The notes under the pieces: model-generated | The model's database searches: none | Told to the model about the DNA's origin: nothing | The model's input: only the letters and a program-made list of their open reading frames with translations | In this document: positions 1 to 7,251 of the stretch, one piece after another | Layout: each line of letters begins with the position of its first letter | How positions within the stretch are numbered: the stretch's first letter is position 1 | DNA from: Candidatus Aegiribacteria sp. | Lineage (GTDB): Bacteria > Fermentibacterota > Fermentibacteria > Fermentibacterales > JCC-6 | Direction: 5' to 3' | DNA: 46,452 nucleotides | NCBI GenBank assembly: GCA_030600545.1 | Contig: JAUVLV010000015.1 | Span: 1-46,452, forward strand | Translations under genes and position numbers: made by a program

Positions 1-31
1 GGGGCCGGGCCTAACATCTAAACATTATGTC
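1..31 (+). repeat. Left inverted-repeat arm of the transposase element
   Basis: This arm reads GGGGCCGGGCCTAACATC and onward, and is the reverse complement of 1001-1031 except at position 27. It contains the stop codon of the transposase gene (25-27, read on the minus strand). Because it begins at base 1 it may extend further left, and the contig may have broken at this repeat. Confidence 0.85.
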
Positions 32-924
32 GGTTTATTACTCGTATTTAGGGAGTCATGAGTTTGATAAACTTGTCTTTCTCTGATTATTCTTCCGATT
101 GTTACAACATGCATATTTATAAACTCAGCAATTTCTTTCTGAGTGTATCCATGCTTTGAATATGCTGTGAAGATCAATTTATTTCTTGATTCTTTAGTAA
201 GGAATCTGAGATCTTTAAAGAGTGAGGATAGATTCTCTCTGCATGCATATCGCTGTTCCCTTGTAATATCTATATTATCCTTGTATTCACCGATTCTGTT
301 AGTAAGTACTTCCATGAAACTTTTGTTACCCAGAATCAAACCAGTTCTGATATCCTTCATTGGTGAATCAGCGTTGATGCCATCCATAACGAAGTTTATG
401 TAACTTCTACGAGCAAGTGAAAAATCACTGTCAAACTGGGCTAGAATCCAGTCTGTTGTCAGGAATGGACTGATTTTTTCAGCAGTACCAATGGTATGAC
501 AATAGCTGCTCCACTTGTATTCTGATGGATGATTTACAATCCCGGCTCTCACAGGATTGAGAACAATATATCGGCACAGTTCAAGGAGATAGTTATCTCT
601 TTGCACAATAATAGCTTTGAATCTTCCTTGAAATACATGACCAACGTGATCATATTGCTTATTGAAATACTGGGCATAAATCGAGTTTAACCTGTGTATT
701 CCTGCAGACAGATTGGCATCAGGAGTCTCTATAAGTAAGTGGTAATGGTTTCCCATGATACAGTATCCATGACAAATGAAGTTGAATGCTTTGGTACAGC
801 TTTCCAGAGTATCAAGAAATTTGTACCTGTCATCATCATCTATGAAGATTATAGCTTTACCGTTGCCACGTGCGGTAACGTGATACAAGGCTCCCGGATA
901 TTCGATTCTCAATTGCCTGCTCAT
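25..924 (-). CDS. REP-associated-type tyrosine transposase (Y1/HUH, IS200-like)
   Basis: This 299-residue protein belongs to the Y1 transposase superfamily, single-strand DNA nucleases that join DNA through a tyrosine. The N-terminal LRIEYPGALYHVTARGN block is typical of the RAYT branch. The HUH motif is seen as MGNHYHLLIE near residues 57-66, and the catalytic tyrosine is likely in the RYIVLNPVRAG block near residue 118. The C-terminal 60 residues contain a helix-turn-helix-like stretch (YTQKEIAEFINMHVVTIGRII) that could bind repeat DNA, as in longer RAYTs. The reading frame looks intact. A weak promoter-like pair (TTGAAA, 17 bases, TAAACT, minus strand) sits just upstream of the ATG. Family assignment is firm; whether it is active, and whether it mobilises its own gene or only short repeats, is not known. 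Confidence 0.9.
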   Translation of the reverse strand: MSRQLRIEYPGALYHVTARGNGKAIIFIDDDDRYKFLDTLESCTKAFNFICHGYCIMGNHYHLLIETPDANLSAGIHRLNSIYAQYFNKQYDHVGHVFQGRFKAIIVQRDNYLLELCRYIVLNPVRAGIVNHPSEYKWSSYCHTIGTAEKISPFLTTDWILAQFDSDFSLARRSYINFVMDGINADSPMKDIRTGLILGNKSFMEVLTNRIGEYKDNIDITREQRYACRENLSSLFKDLRFLTKESRNKLIFTAYSKHGYTQKEIAEFINMHVVTIGRIIRERQVYQTHDSLNTSNKPT

Positions 925-1000
925 ATTACCAGTTTACTCATAAATGGGATGTATTTCAAGTGCTGAAAAAAATAGGTACAATATCATTGATAATAAAATA

Positions 1001-1031
1001 GACAAAATGTTTAGATGTTAGGCCCGGCCCC
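1001..1031 (-). repeat. Right inverted-repeat arm, overlapping the SHMT 3' end
   Basis: This is the partner of 1-31. Read on the minus strand it encodes the last six SHMT residues (GAGPNI) and its TAA stop at 1011-1013. The C-rich run continues to 1033, so the arm could be slightly longer than can be matched here. Confidence 0.85.
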
Positions 1032-2453
1032 CCTGAGGTTATCGGCGAAGAGTTTTGCGTATTCACCGGTCGGGAACGCTGATTCCAATGCTCCTGCAGC
1101 AAGAGTAATACTCTCTTTCAGGGGAAGGGTGTAGCGCATTACTGTAAATTTCTTCCGGAAATCGGCCACCTCATCGGCAACATCTTCGTTCTTTATGATT
1201 ATTCTTGCCATCAATTCCGCCAGTTGACCGAAATCATCTTCGTTCATTCCGAATCTGGTCATTTCCGAAACGCCTGTTCTTATACCGCTTGAGTAAAGGA
1301 ACGTTTCGTCATCGGGAAGAGCCTGGTAATTGACGATTATATTGTTTTCCTGGAGGCGGTCAGCGACTTCAGAACCCTCGCCGTGTTCCACCACACGGAC
1401 AACAACCTGATGTGTATGGGTGTATCCGTCAGCCGGATCACCTTCAACCGCAAGTCCGTTATCGGCAAGGTGTTTTGCGAAGGCTCTTGCGTTGGAAAGA
1501 ACCTTGTTCTGGTATTCATCCTTGAATGCGTTCATCTCGGTAGTGGCAACAAGAAGTCCAAGAAGGGTGGCAAGATGGTGATTGCTGGTGCTTCCGGGGA
1601 AAGATCTGCTCTTGATATCCAGCCAGAGTTTTCTCAGAGGGGTTTTCTTTACCATGTTGCTGACTATTACACCGCGCTGTGGCCCGAAGAAGGTTTTATG
1701 GGTCGATCCGGTAACAACATCCGCACCATCCGCAAGCGGAGTCTGGAAAGCTCCGTAAATACCGAGTACATGAGCCATGTCGTACATGATGATCGGCCTG
1801 TCATCCCAGTCCGCAACCTCGTCGGCCATTTCCTTGACCGGTTCAGGGTAGAGGAACATACTCTTTCCGAAGATTACGAGTTCCGGACGGGTCTGGCGGA
1901 CCGTTTCGAGCATCCTCGGTACATCTATCCTGTAGGGATTGCTTTCCATCACAGGGAAATTGACGCAGTTCTCTTTACCGGTCTCAGGATTGATATCCAC
2001 GAAATTGAAAAGCGCTCCGAAGGGCTGGCTGGAAAGGTGGCCTCCCAGCCCCAGATTGTTGTTCATAACGGAGTGAAGCTTTCTGAAAGTTCCATCAGGG
2101 GTGGACCGATTCACGAATTTAGTTGCTGCTTCAAAAATGATCTGGTTCGCCATCTGACCGCTTATTGGTCTTAATTCAGCTTCCTGGCACTGGAAATACT
2201 CCATTATTGCTTCTACGGCCTCTTCCTCTATTTCTCTGATGAAATCGGTTCCATGATAGAAATAGACTTCCTTGCCTTTCATTCTTTTATGCTCAGCGTA
2301 TCTGCCGGCTGGATCACACAATTCGCAAATTTTAACAAGGGGACTGGCAGTATTTTCAGAGGGGATAAGATTAACACACTTTCTCTGTCTCCACAGGTTG
2401 TTTTTGCGTATTCTTCCAAATAGTTCATCCATTTTTTGCGACAAATCGGCCAT
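1011..2453 (-). CDS. glyA: Serine hydroxymethyltransferase family protein
   Basis: This is a 480-residue PLP-dependent fold-type I enzyme of the SHMT family, which interconverts serine and glycine with tetrahydrofolate as one-carbon acceptor in the cytoplasm. The family NLIPSEN block lies at residues 28-34, the cofactor-binding D-x-A-H at 225-228 (MYDMAHVLG), and the Schiff-base lysine at K253 in GSTHKTFFGPQRG. The protein is longer than bacterial GlyA (about 415-430 residues), and the extra length is mostly at the C-terminus, so it may be a divergent subgroup with a related substrate. Its last six codons and stop come from the right inverted repeat of the adjoining transposase element, so the native C-terminus may have been replaced. 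Upstream are the antiporter and EIIA genes on the same strand. Confidence 0.85.
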   Translation of the reverse strand: MADLSQKMDELFGRIRKNNLWRQRKCVNLIPSENTASPLVKICELCDPAGRYAEHKRMKGKEVYFYHGTDFIREIEEEAVEAIMEYFQCQEAELRPISGQMANQIIFEAATKFVNRSTPDGTFRKLHSVMNNNLGLGGHLSSQPFGALFNFVDINPETGKENCVNFPVMESNPYRIDVPRMLETVRQTRPELVIFGKSMFLYPEPVKEMADEVADWDDRPIIMYDMAHVLGIYGAFQTPLADGADVVTGSTHKTFFGPQRGVIVSNMVKKTPLRKLWLDIKSRSFPGSTSNHHLATLLGLLVATTEMNAFKDEYQNKVLSNARAFAKHLADNGLAVEGDPADGYTHTHQVVVRVVEHGEGSEVADRLQENNIIVNYQALPDDETFLYSSGIRTGVSEMTRFGMNEDDFGQLAELMARIIIKNEDVADEVADFRKKFTVMRYTLPLKESITLAAGALESAFPTGEYAKLFADNLRGAGPNI

Positions 2454-2483
2454 GATTCTACTCCTTATCAGCTTTTAATGAAT

Positions 2484-3314
2484 TCAGATAGTTTCAAGAG
2501 ATCCTCTTACTATGTCCGGTGACAGTACTATAATGCAGGCTCCCCGGTGATTATCCAAATCTCCGGTTATCTCCTCGATCGAAGCTATCATTTCGTCAAG
2601 AGTATCTGCTGGAACGAGTGCAAGAATGGTTCTGGGTTCAGGCTGTGAACTACCTAGCACGTCAAGAAATCCAGCAAAAACAGGAGCTCCATAGAGAATT
2701 TGACTCATAAGGTTTCCCTCATGGGTTATTGCTCCGGGAAGACCCATTTCCAGAAAGAGTTCAATTATATCGTTGTAAACATCATCTTCCTGAACAATAA
2801 TGAGTATAAGCTTATTGAAATTTCTATCCTTGCATGAATCAAGGGTAGTCGCCGGTGCTGCATGATAAAGAAAAGCTTCCCTGAGAGCATATGAGGTTGA
2901 ACTGCTGAGCATTTCGTACCTGGAATTTCCGATACCAAGTACCCTGCTTGCCGCGGCAAGCAGTCTCAAATGCATTTCCGGATCTTCGGGCGGGCCTACT
3001 ATAGCACAGAATATATGCACACTTCTGTTGTCCATGGCATCGAAAGATATTCCTCTGGCTGAAACGCCAAGAGCAAGCGCGAAATTTTTCATGCCTGCAA
3101 CCTTGCAGTGGGGAATTGCGATTCCCTTTCCGAAACCGGTGGATCCCATTTCTTCTCTTTCCAGAAGGCCATTCTCGATACTTTCCAGACTGGTTCCGGC
3201 AGCGTTTGGGGATTTCGCGATGAGTCCTGCAAGACTTCTGATAATTTCTTCTTTTGTTTTACCCGAAAGCTCTATGGTGCATGACTCAGGTGAAAGGTAT
3301 TTTGAAATATCCAT
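2484..3314 (-). CDS. PTS EIIA type-2 (PtsN-like) protein with C-terminal PII-like domain
   Basis: This is a 276-residue soluble regulator in two parts. Residues 1-150 are a fructose/nitrogen-type EIIA domain with the phosphorylatable histidine H69 in GKGIAIPHCKV. Residues 165-276 (NKLILIIVQEDDVYNDIIELFLEMGLPGA) resemble a small PII/GlnB-like ferredoxin-fold sensor; that second assignment is from pattern only. No EIIB or EIIC gene lies nearby, so sugar transport is unlikely. The gene starts immediately after the stop of the cation:proton antiporter, on the same strand. EIIA(Ntr) proteins are known to control K+ transporters, so regulation of that antiporter is a reasonable inference. Confidence 0.85.
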   Translation of the reverse strand: MDISKYLSPESCTIELSGKTKEEIIRSLAGLIAKSPNAAGTSLESIENGLLEREEMGSTGFGKGIAIPHCKVAGMKNFALALGVSARGISFDAMDNRSVHIFCAIVGPPEDPEMHLRLLAAASRVLGIGNSRYEMLSSSTSYALREAFLYHAAPATTLDSCKDRNFNKLILIIVQEDDVYNDIIELFLEMGLPGAITHEGNLMSQILYGAPVFAGFLDVLGSSQPEPRTILALVPADTLDEMIASIEEITGDLDNHRGACIIVLSPDIVRGSLETI

Positions 3315-3316
3315 AA

Positions 3317-4549
3317 TTACTCCAGTTTAGCGCCGCGTACCACAGAATACCTTGAAAGCGGTGGCCCGGCAAGTTCGTTAACGAGTACGGAGAAGAGTAC
3401 AATATTAATCAGTGTAGCGGTGATGGATCTATTAATCGCAAAGTAGGGCATTGTGTCAAGAAACAGCACAAGACCTATAGCTACGCCGGCCTGCGGGAGC
3501 ATTCCAAATCCAAGATATTTCTTGATTAGAGGATCCGAATGGGCTGCGGACGCTCCGAAATGTACTCCAAGAATCTTTCCGGCAGCTCTGGCCAGAACAA
3601 ATATTCCACCCATTAGTAGAATTTGAGGCGAGGTCAGGATGGCTAAGTTCAATTCGGTACCGGCAATCGCGAAGAAGGCTGCGTAAAGGGGCGGAGAAAT
3701 CGAATCCAGAGTATTGATGATCCTGTAGGTTTTCCTTGACAGGTTCGCCATCACAGTACCCGCAGCCATACTGGCGAGAAGAGCGCTGAGATGAAAACTG
3801 TTGGAGATCGCTGAAAGAATAAGTACAACTCCGAGTAAAATTATCAGTACTTCGTTGGTTCTTCTCCTTCTTCTGGTCAGAAGATGCAGTATCCATCCTG
3901 CAAATGCCCCGATTGCAATTGATGAGAAAATCTCAATTACAGCATGGAAGACCGAATGAACAAGACCTGTAGCTGATCCAAGAGAATTACCGGCAATGGC
4001 TGTGACCACCGCAAAGAGCAGTATGCATCCTGCATCATCAAGAGCTACGATTCCATACAGGTGATCCACAAACGGTCCTCTAGCCTTTAGTTCTCTGATG
4101 ATCGCAACTGTAGCCGCAGGTGCCGTTGCAGACGCTATGGCTCCCAGAATTGCTGCGTATTCGAGCCTCATTCCAGCGATAACCAGTCCGGCTGTAACAA
4201 GTATGAATGCACCAAAAAACTGGAAAAGCGTTATGATAACCACCGGCTTTCCGATGGTTCTCAGTTTCTTCAGGCTGAATTCACTTCCAATCACCAGAGC
4301 GATAAGAGCAAGGGCGATCTCGGTTATAGAAGCGAGAGTCTCATCGAGGTCTTCATGAACAAGGCCGATGCATGAAGGCCCCAGCAGCAAGCCCGCAAGT
4401 ATAAAACCTGTTATGGCCGGAAGTCGCACTTTCTCCGCAAGCCGTCCCATGAAATAACTTCCCATGAGAAGAATCCCGACTCCGAATACGATATGGTGGC
4501 TGAAAACCTCGCGAAGTTCCAGTATGTAACCTGATATATCTGAAAACAT
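3317..4549 (-). CDS. Cation:proton antiporter, CPA2 (Kef/NapA-like) family
   Basis: This 410-residue inner-membrane protein has about 11-13 hydrophobic helices and the Na_H_Exchanger fold. The opening blocks LRLPAITGFILAGLLLGPS-like (residues 43-62) and IGSEFSLKKLR (about 88-98), and the ion-site segment YGIVALDDAGCILLFAVV (about residue 166), are typical of the family. The C-terminal TrkA-N nucleotide-binding domain found in KefB/KefC is absent, so it is closer to membrane-domain-only NapA/GerN types. It exchanges Na+ or K+ for protons; which ion cannot be read from sequence. It has a good ribosome site (GGGAGG) and a plausible promoter. The EIIA/PII-like gene follows directly and probably modulates it. 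Confidence 0.88.
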   Translation of the reverse strand: MFSDISGYILELREVFSHHIVFGVGILLMGSYFMGRLAEKVRLPAITGFILAGLLLGPSCIGLVHEDLDETLASITEIALALIALVIGSEFSLKKLRTIGKPVVIITLFQFFGAFILVTAGLVIAGMRLEYAAILGAIASATAPAATVAIIRELKARGPFVDHLYGIVALDDAGCILLFAVVTAIAGNSLGSATGLVHSVFHAVIEIFSSIAIGAFAGWILHLLTRRRRRTNEVLIILLGVVLILSAISNSFHLSALLASMAAGTVMANLSRKTYRIINTLDSISPPLYAAFFAIAGTELNLAILTSPQILLMGGIFVLARAAGKILGVHFGASAAHSDPLIKKYLGFGMLPQAGVAIGLVLFLDTMPYFAINRSITATLINIVLFSVLVNELAGPPLSRYSVVRGAKLE

Positions 4550-4571
4550 CTAACCTCCCAAACAGGGCACC

Positions 4572-4600
4572 AGAATAATTCGCTGATGCCTTCGGGTCAA
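4572..4600 (-). promoter_or_regulatory. Putative sigma70-type promoter of the antiporter-EIIA operon
   Basis: On the minus strand TTGACC (4600-4595) is separated by 17 bases from TATTCT (4577-4572). The -35 box matches 5 of 6 consensus bases and the -10 box 4 of 6. The predicted start lies about 15 bases before the ATG at 4549, leaving room for the GGGAGG ribosome site. Confidence 0.45.
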
Positions 4601-4634
4601 CCTTGGTTATGCAGGTCAGTTCCTGAAGTCTTAT

Positions 4635-4646
4635 ATTCCATGGAAT
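4635..4646. promoter_or_regulatory. 12-bp perfect palindrome in the antiporter/prfB divergent spacer
   Basis: ATTCCATGGAAT is a perfect palindrome midway between the divergent antiporter (start 4549) and prfB (start 4720). It could be an operator; no factor is known. Confidence 0.25.
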
Positions 4647-4719
4647 GTATTTAAACAATAAATATCAATGAAAGGCAGACACATTGAATCTGGAAGATAT
4701 ACGAGGCGGCTATTTAAGG

Positions 4720-5788
4720 ATGTTCGATAGAATTGCAAGACTAAAGGAGGGTCTTTGACTTCGTCGAACTTGAAGAAAAAGAGCAAAAGCATAACAAAAT
4801 AATGGCTGAACCGGGTTTCTGGGACAGCAGGGAAAAAGCAATGCAGAGCATTGAGAAGAATAAACGGGTCCATGCATGGCTTGATCCCATTCGCGAAATT
4901 GAAAGTAAGCTGGAAAATCTGAAAATTGCTGTGGAACTGCTCGAAATCGCTTCCGATGATGATCTTACGAATGAAAGCTCAATTAATCTTGCCGCCATTG
5001 AAAAAAAGCTTGACAGGCTGGAGTTCGTGCAGATGCTCTCCGGTCCCCATGACAGGAACGATGCAATATTGACTATACGTTCCGGGGCCGGGGGACAGGA
5101 CAGCCAGGACTGGGCGGAAATGCTCATGAAGATGTACATTCACTGGGCTGAAAAACAGGATTTTGACGTAGAAGTACTCAGCGTAAGCGAAGGCGGTTCG
5201 GAAGGTGGTATCCGAGAAGCTACTTTGTCTGTTAAAGGTTCCTGGGCTTATGGGTACTTGCGGGCTGAAGGCGGTATTCATCGCCTGGTTAGAAAATCAC
5301 CTTTCGACCAGAACCACAGGCGGCATACAAGTTTTGCTTCGGTATTTCCGCTGCCGGATATAGAAGATGAGATAGAAGTTGAACTGAATGACGATGAAAT
5401 CAGAGTTGATACTTTCAGAGCAAGCGGCGCGGGTGGACAGCATGTTAATAAAACAGATTCGGCAGTGAGAATGACCCATATTCCCACGGGGATAGTGGCA
5501 ACATGCCAGAATCAGCGGTCTCAGCACCGGAACAGGGAAGTAGCCAGGAGAATCCTGAGGGCTAAATTGTACAAGTTCGAAGAGGATAAAAGGCGGGAAG
5601 AGAAGGCCAAACTGGAGAAAACGAAAAAGGATGTATCATGGGGACATCAGATAAGGTCATACGTCATGCATCCTTATAAAATGGTAAAAGATCACCGAAC
5701 CGGAATAGAAACATCCAATATTGATGATTTTCTTTCCGGTGAGATACAGGAATTCATAGAGGAATATCTAAGAAAGAGCAGTCAGTAA
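4720..5788 (+). CDS. prfB: Peptide chain release factor 2, with programmed +1 frameshift
   Basis: RF2 releases the finished peptide at UGA and UAA stops. The ORF track shows only the downstream frame (4802-5788), but the real gene starts at ATG 4720 in another frame: 12 codons (MFDRIARLKEGL) run into UGA at 4756-4758, and a +1 shift at CTT-TGA-C joins them to DFVELEEKEQ and the rest, giving about 355 residues, normal for RF2. The stop-recognition tripeptide SPF is seen in RKSPFDQNHRRH, and the catalytic GGQ in SGAGGQHVNKTDSAVR. The stop overlaps the lysS start (TAATG), as in the prfB-lysS pair of Escherichia coli. Expression is expected to be autoregulated by RF2 level through the frameshift. 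Confidence 0.95.
4743..4759 (+). promoter_or_regulatory. prfB: prfB programmed +1 ribosomal frameshift site
   Basis: The site reads AAAGGAGGGTCTTTGAC: an internal Shine-Dalgarno-like AGGAGG placed 2-3 bases before the slippery CTT codon, followed by in-frame TGA and then C. This is the classical RF2 autoregulatory arrangement: when RF2 is scarce the ribosome pauses at UGA, slips +1 from CUU to UUU and reads on. The frames on each side encode recognisable RF2 sequence only if joined here. Confidence 0.95.
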
Positions 5789-7251
5789 TGAGTGATGAAA
5801 AAAAAACAGTAAGAGAAGAAAAATTACTTCGATTGAAGGAAGATCTTAATATCAATCCCTATCCCGCAAGATGTCTTGAATCGATGTCAATTGACGAGAT
5901 CAGGGATGCGGGCGAGACAGAAGATAACATTGTTGCGTCTGGAAGGCTTACGGGTAAGCGGGAGCATGGAAAAACAGTATTTGCAGACCTGCGGGATGGG
6001 ACAGGATCTATCCAGCTGTATTTAGGCAGGAAGGTGCTCAGTGATAGAGACTGGTCCGTTCTGAATCTGCTTGATCTCGGTGATATAGTTCAGGTGAAGG
6101 GATCTGTTTTTACCACCAGGACCGGAGAGCTTACTGTCAAATGCGAAGGGATGGAACTGCTCAGTAAAAGCCTGAAACAACTCCCCGTTGTAAAAGTGGA
6201 TGCCGAGGGCGTGGCTCATGATGAAGTTACCGACAGGGATTTCCTCTACAGACATAGATGTGTAGATCTCCAGGTGAATCGGGATTCTCTTGACAGATTC
6301 GTCAAACGAAGCAGGATCATATCAGCTTTAAGATCGTACCTTGATTCCATAGGATTTCTTGAGGTTGAAACACCCGTACTCCAGCCATTGTACGGAGGCG
6401 CTGCGGCAGAGCCTTTTGAAACCATGTATGGAAGCATGAACCAGCAGTTCTATCTCAGGATAGCCACCGAGCTGTATCTTAAGAGGCTGATAGCCGGAGG
6501 GATTGACAGGGTATACGAGCTTGGAAAAGACTTCAGAAATGAGGGTATTGACAGGACACACAGCCCAGAATTCACTCAGCTTGAACTTTACGAAGCATAC
6601 GCTGATTATAGTGTAATGATGAACAGATTCGAGGATATGTTTTGCGCTGCAGCCGAGGTTGCCGGTCACGGTGACAGTTTTGTGTACCAGGGAGAGAACA
6701 TAGATATCACGCCTCCATTCCGAAGAACAGGTTTTCTGGATTCTCTCCGGAAGGCAAGCGGCGAGGATCTTTTCTCCTGGGAGATTGAGGATCTGAGAAG
6801 GCTTATCGATAAAAACGGTATAATCACTCAGGCTGATGACCGCATTACAATGCTTGACAAGCTTTTTGATCATTATGTCGCCCGCAGGATTCAGCAGCCA
6901 ACCTTTGTAATCGACTATCCAGAAGAGCTTTCGCCCCTTGCCAAGAGGAAGGAGGGCGCTTCAGGTGTAACCGAAAGGTTCGAAGTATTTATTGCCGGGC
7001 TCGAGTTAGCAAACGCTTTCAGTGAGCAGAACAATCCGGTACTCCAGAGAAAAATTCTGAAAGAACAGGCCGATGCCAGCATGCACAGAAAAGGTGAGCT
7101 TGATGAAGATTTCCTCTACGCTCTGGAAACGGGTATACCTCCGACAGGCGGCATGGGAATTGGTGTTGACCGTCTTGTGATGATACTTACGGATACGGGC
7201 AAAATCAGGGATACCATACTCTTTCCGCATTTAAGACGGAATGATCAGTGA
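5788..7251 (+). CDS. lysS: Lysyl-tRNA synthetase, class II
   Basis: This 487-residue enzyme charges tRNA-Lys with lysine. An N-terminal OB-fold anticodon-binding domain (about residues 45-140, VASGRLTGKREHGKTVFADLRDG) is followed by the class II catalytic core. Motif 1 is around GFLEVETPVLQP, motif 2 around YELGKDFRNEGIDRTHSPEFTQLE, and motif 3 in GGMGIGVDRLVMILTD near the end. Length is normal for bacterial LysRS. The start codon overlaps the prfB stop, and the TGA stop overlaps the GTG start of the next gene (GTGA), so it is translationally coupled on both sides. Confidence 0.97.
   Translation: MSDEKKTVREEKLLRLKEDLNINPYPARCLESMSIDEIRDAGETEDNIVASGRLTGKREHGKTVFADLRDGTGSIQLYLGRKVLSDRDWSVLNLLDLGDIVQVKGSVFTTRTGELTVKCEGMELLSKSLKQLPVVKVDAEGVAHDEVTDRDFLYRHRCVDLQVNRDSLDRFVKRSRIISALRSYLDSIGFLEVETPVLQPLYGGAAAEPFETMYGSMNQQFYLRIATELYLKRLIAGGIDRVYELGKDFRNEGIDRTHSPEFTQLELYEAYADYSVMMNRFEDMFCAAAEVAGHGDSFVYQGENIDITPPFRRTGFLDSLRKASGEDLFSWEIEDLRRLIDKNGIITQADDRITMLDKLFDHYVARRIQQPTFVIDYPEELSPLAKRKEGASGVTERFEVFIAGLELANAFSEQNNPVLQRKILKEQADASMHRKGELDEDFLYALETGIPPTGGMGIGVDRLVMILTDTGKIRDTILFPHLRRNDQ

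Larger units (their letters stand above)
1..1031 (-). mobile_element. Y1-transposase element bounded by 31-bp inverted repeats
   Basis: A single transposase gene on the minus strand lies between two inverted 31-bp arms (1-31 and 1001-1031) that match at 30 of 31 positions. The interior is visibly more A+T-rich than the neighbouring genes. The right arm is also the 3' end of the downstream SHMT gene, and the left arm starts at the first base of the window, so the left flank and any target duplication cannot be seen. Classic IS200/IS605 elements carry subterminal hairpins rather than terminal inverted repeats, and RAYT genes are usually flanked by REP hairpins, so this arrangement resembles a RAYT between two inverted repeat copies more than a standard IS. 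Element limits are inferred from the repeats. Confidence 0.6.

Noticed and set aside
1383-2174. Plus-strand 263-residue ORF
   Set aside because: It lies fully inside the SHMT gene on the other strand, resembles no family, and the SHMT motifs are unmistakable.
4802-5788. prfB as a truncated or frameshifted pseudogene
   Set aside because: The upstream short frame and the CTTTGAC site form the known programmed frameshift, so the gene is whole.
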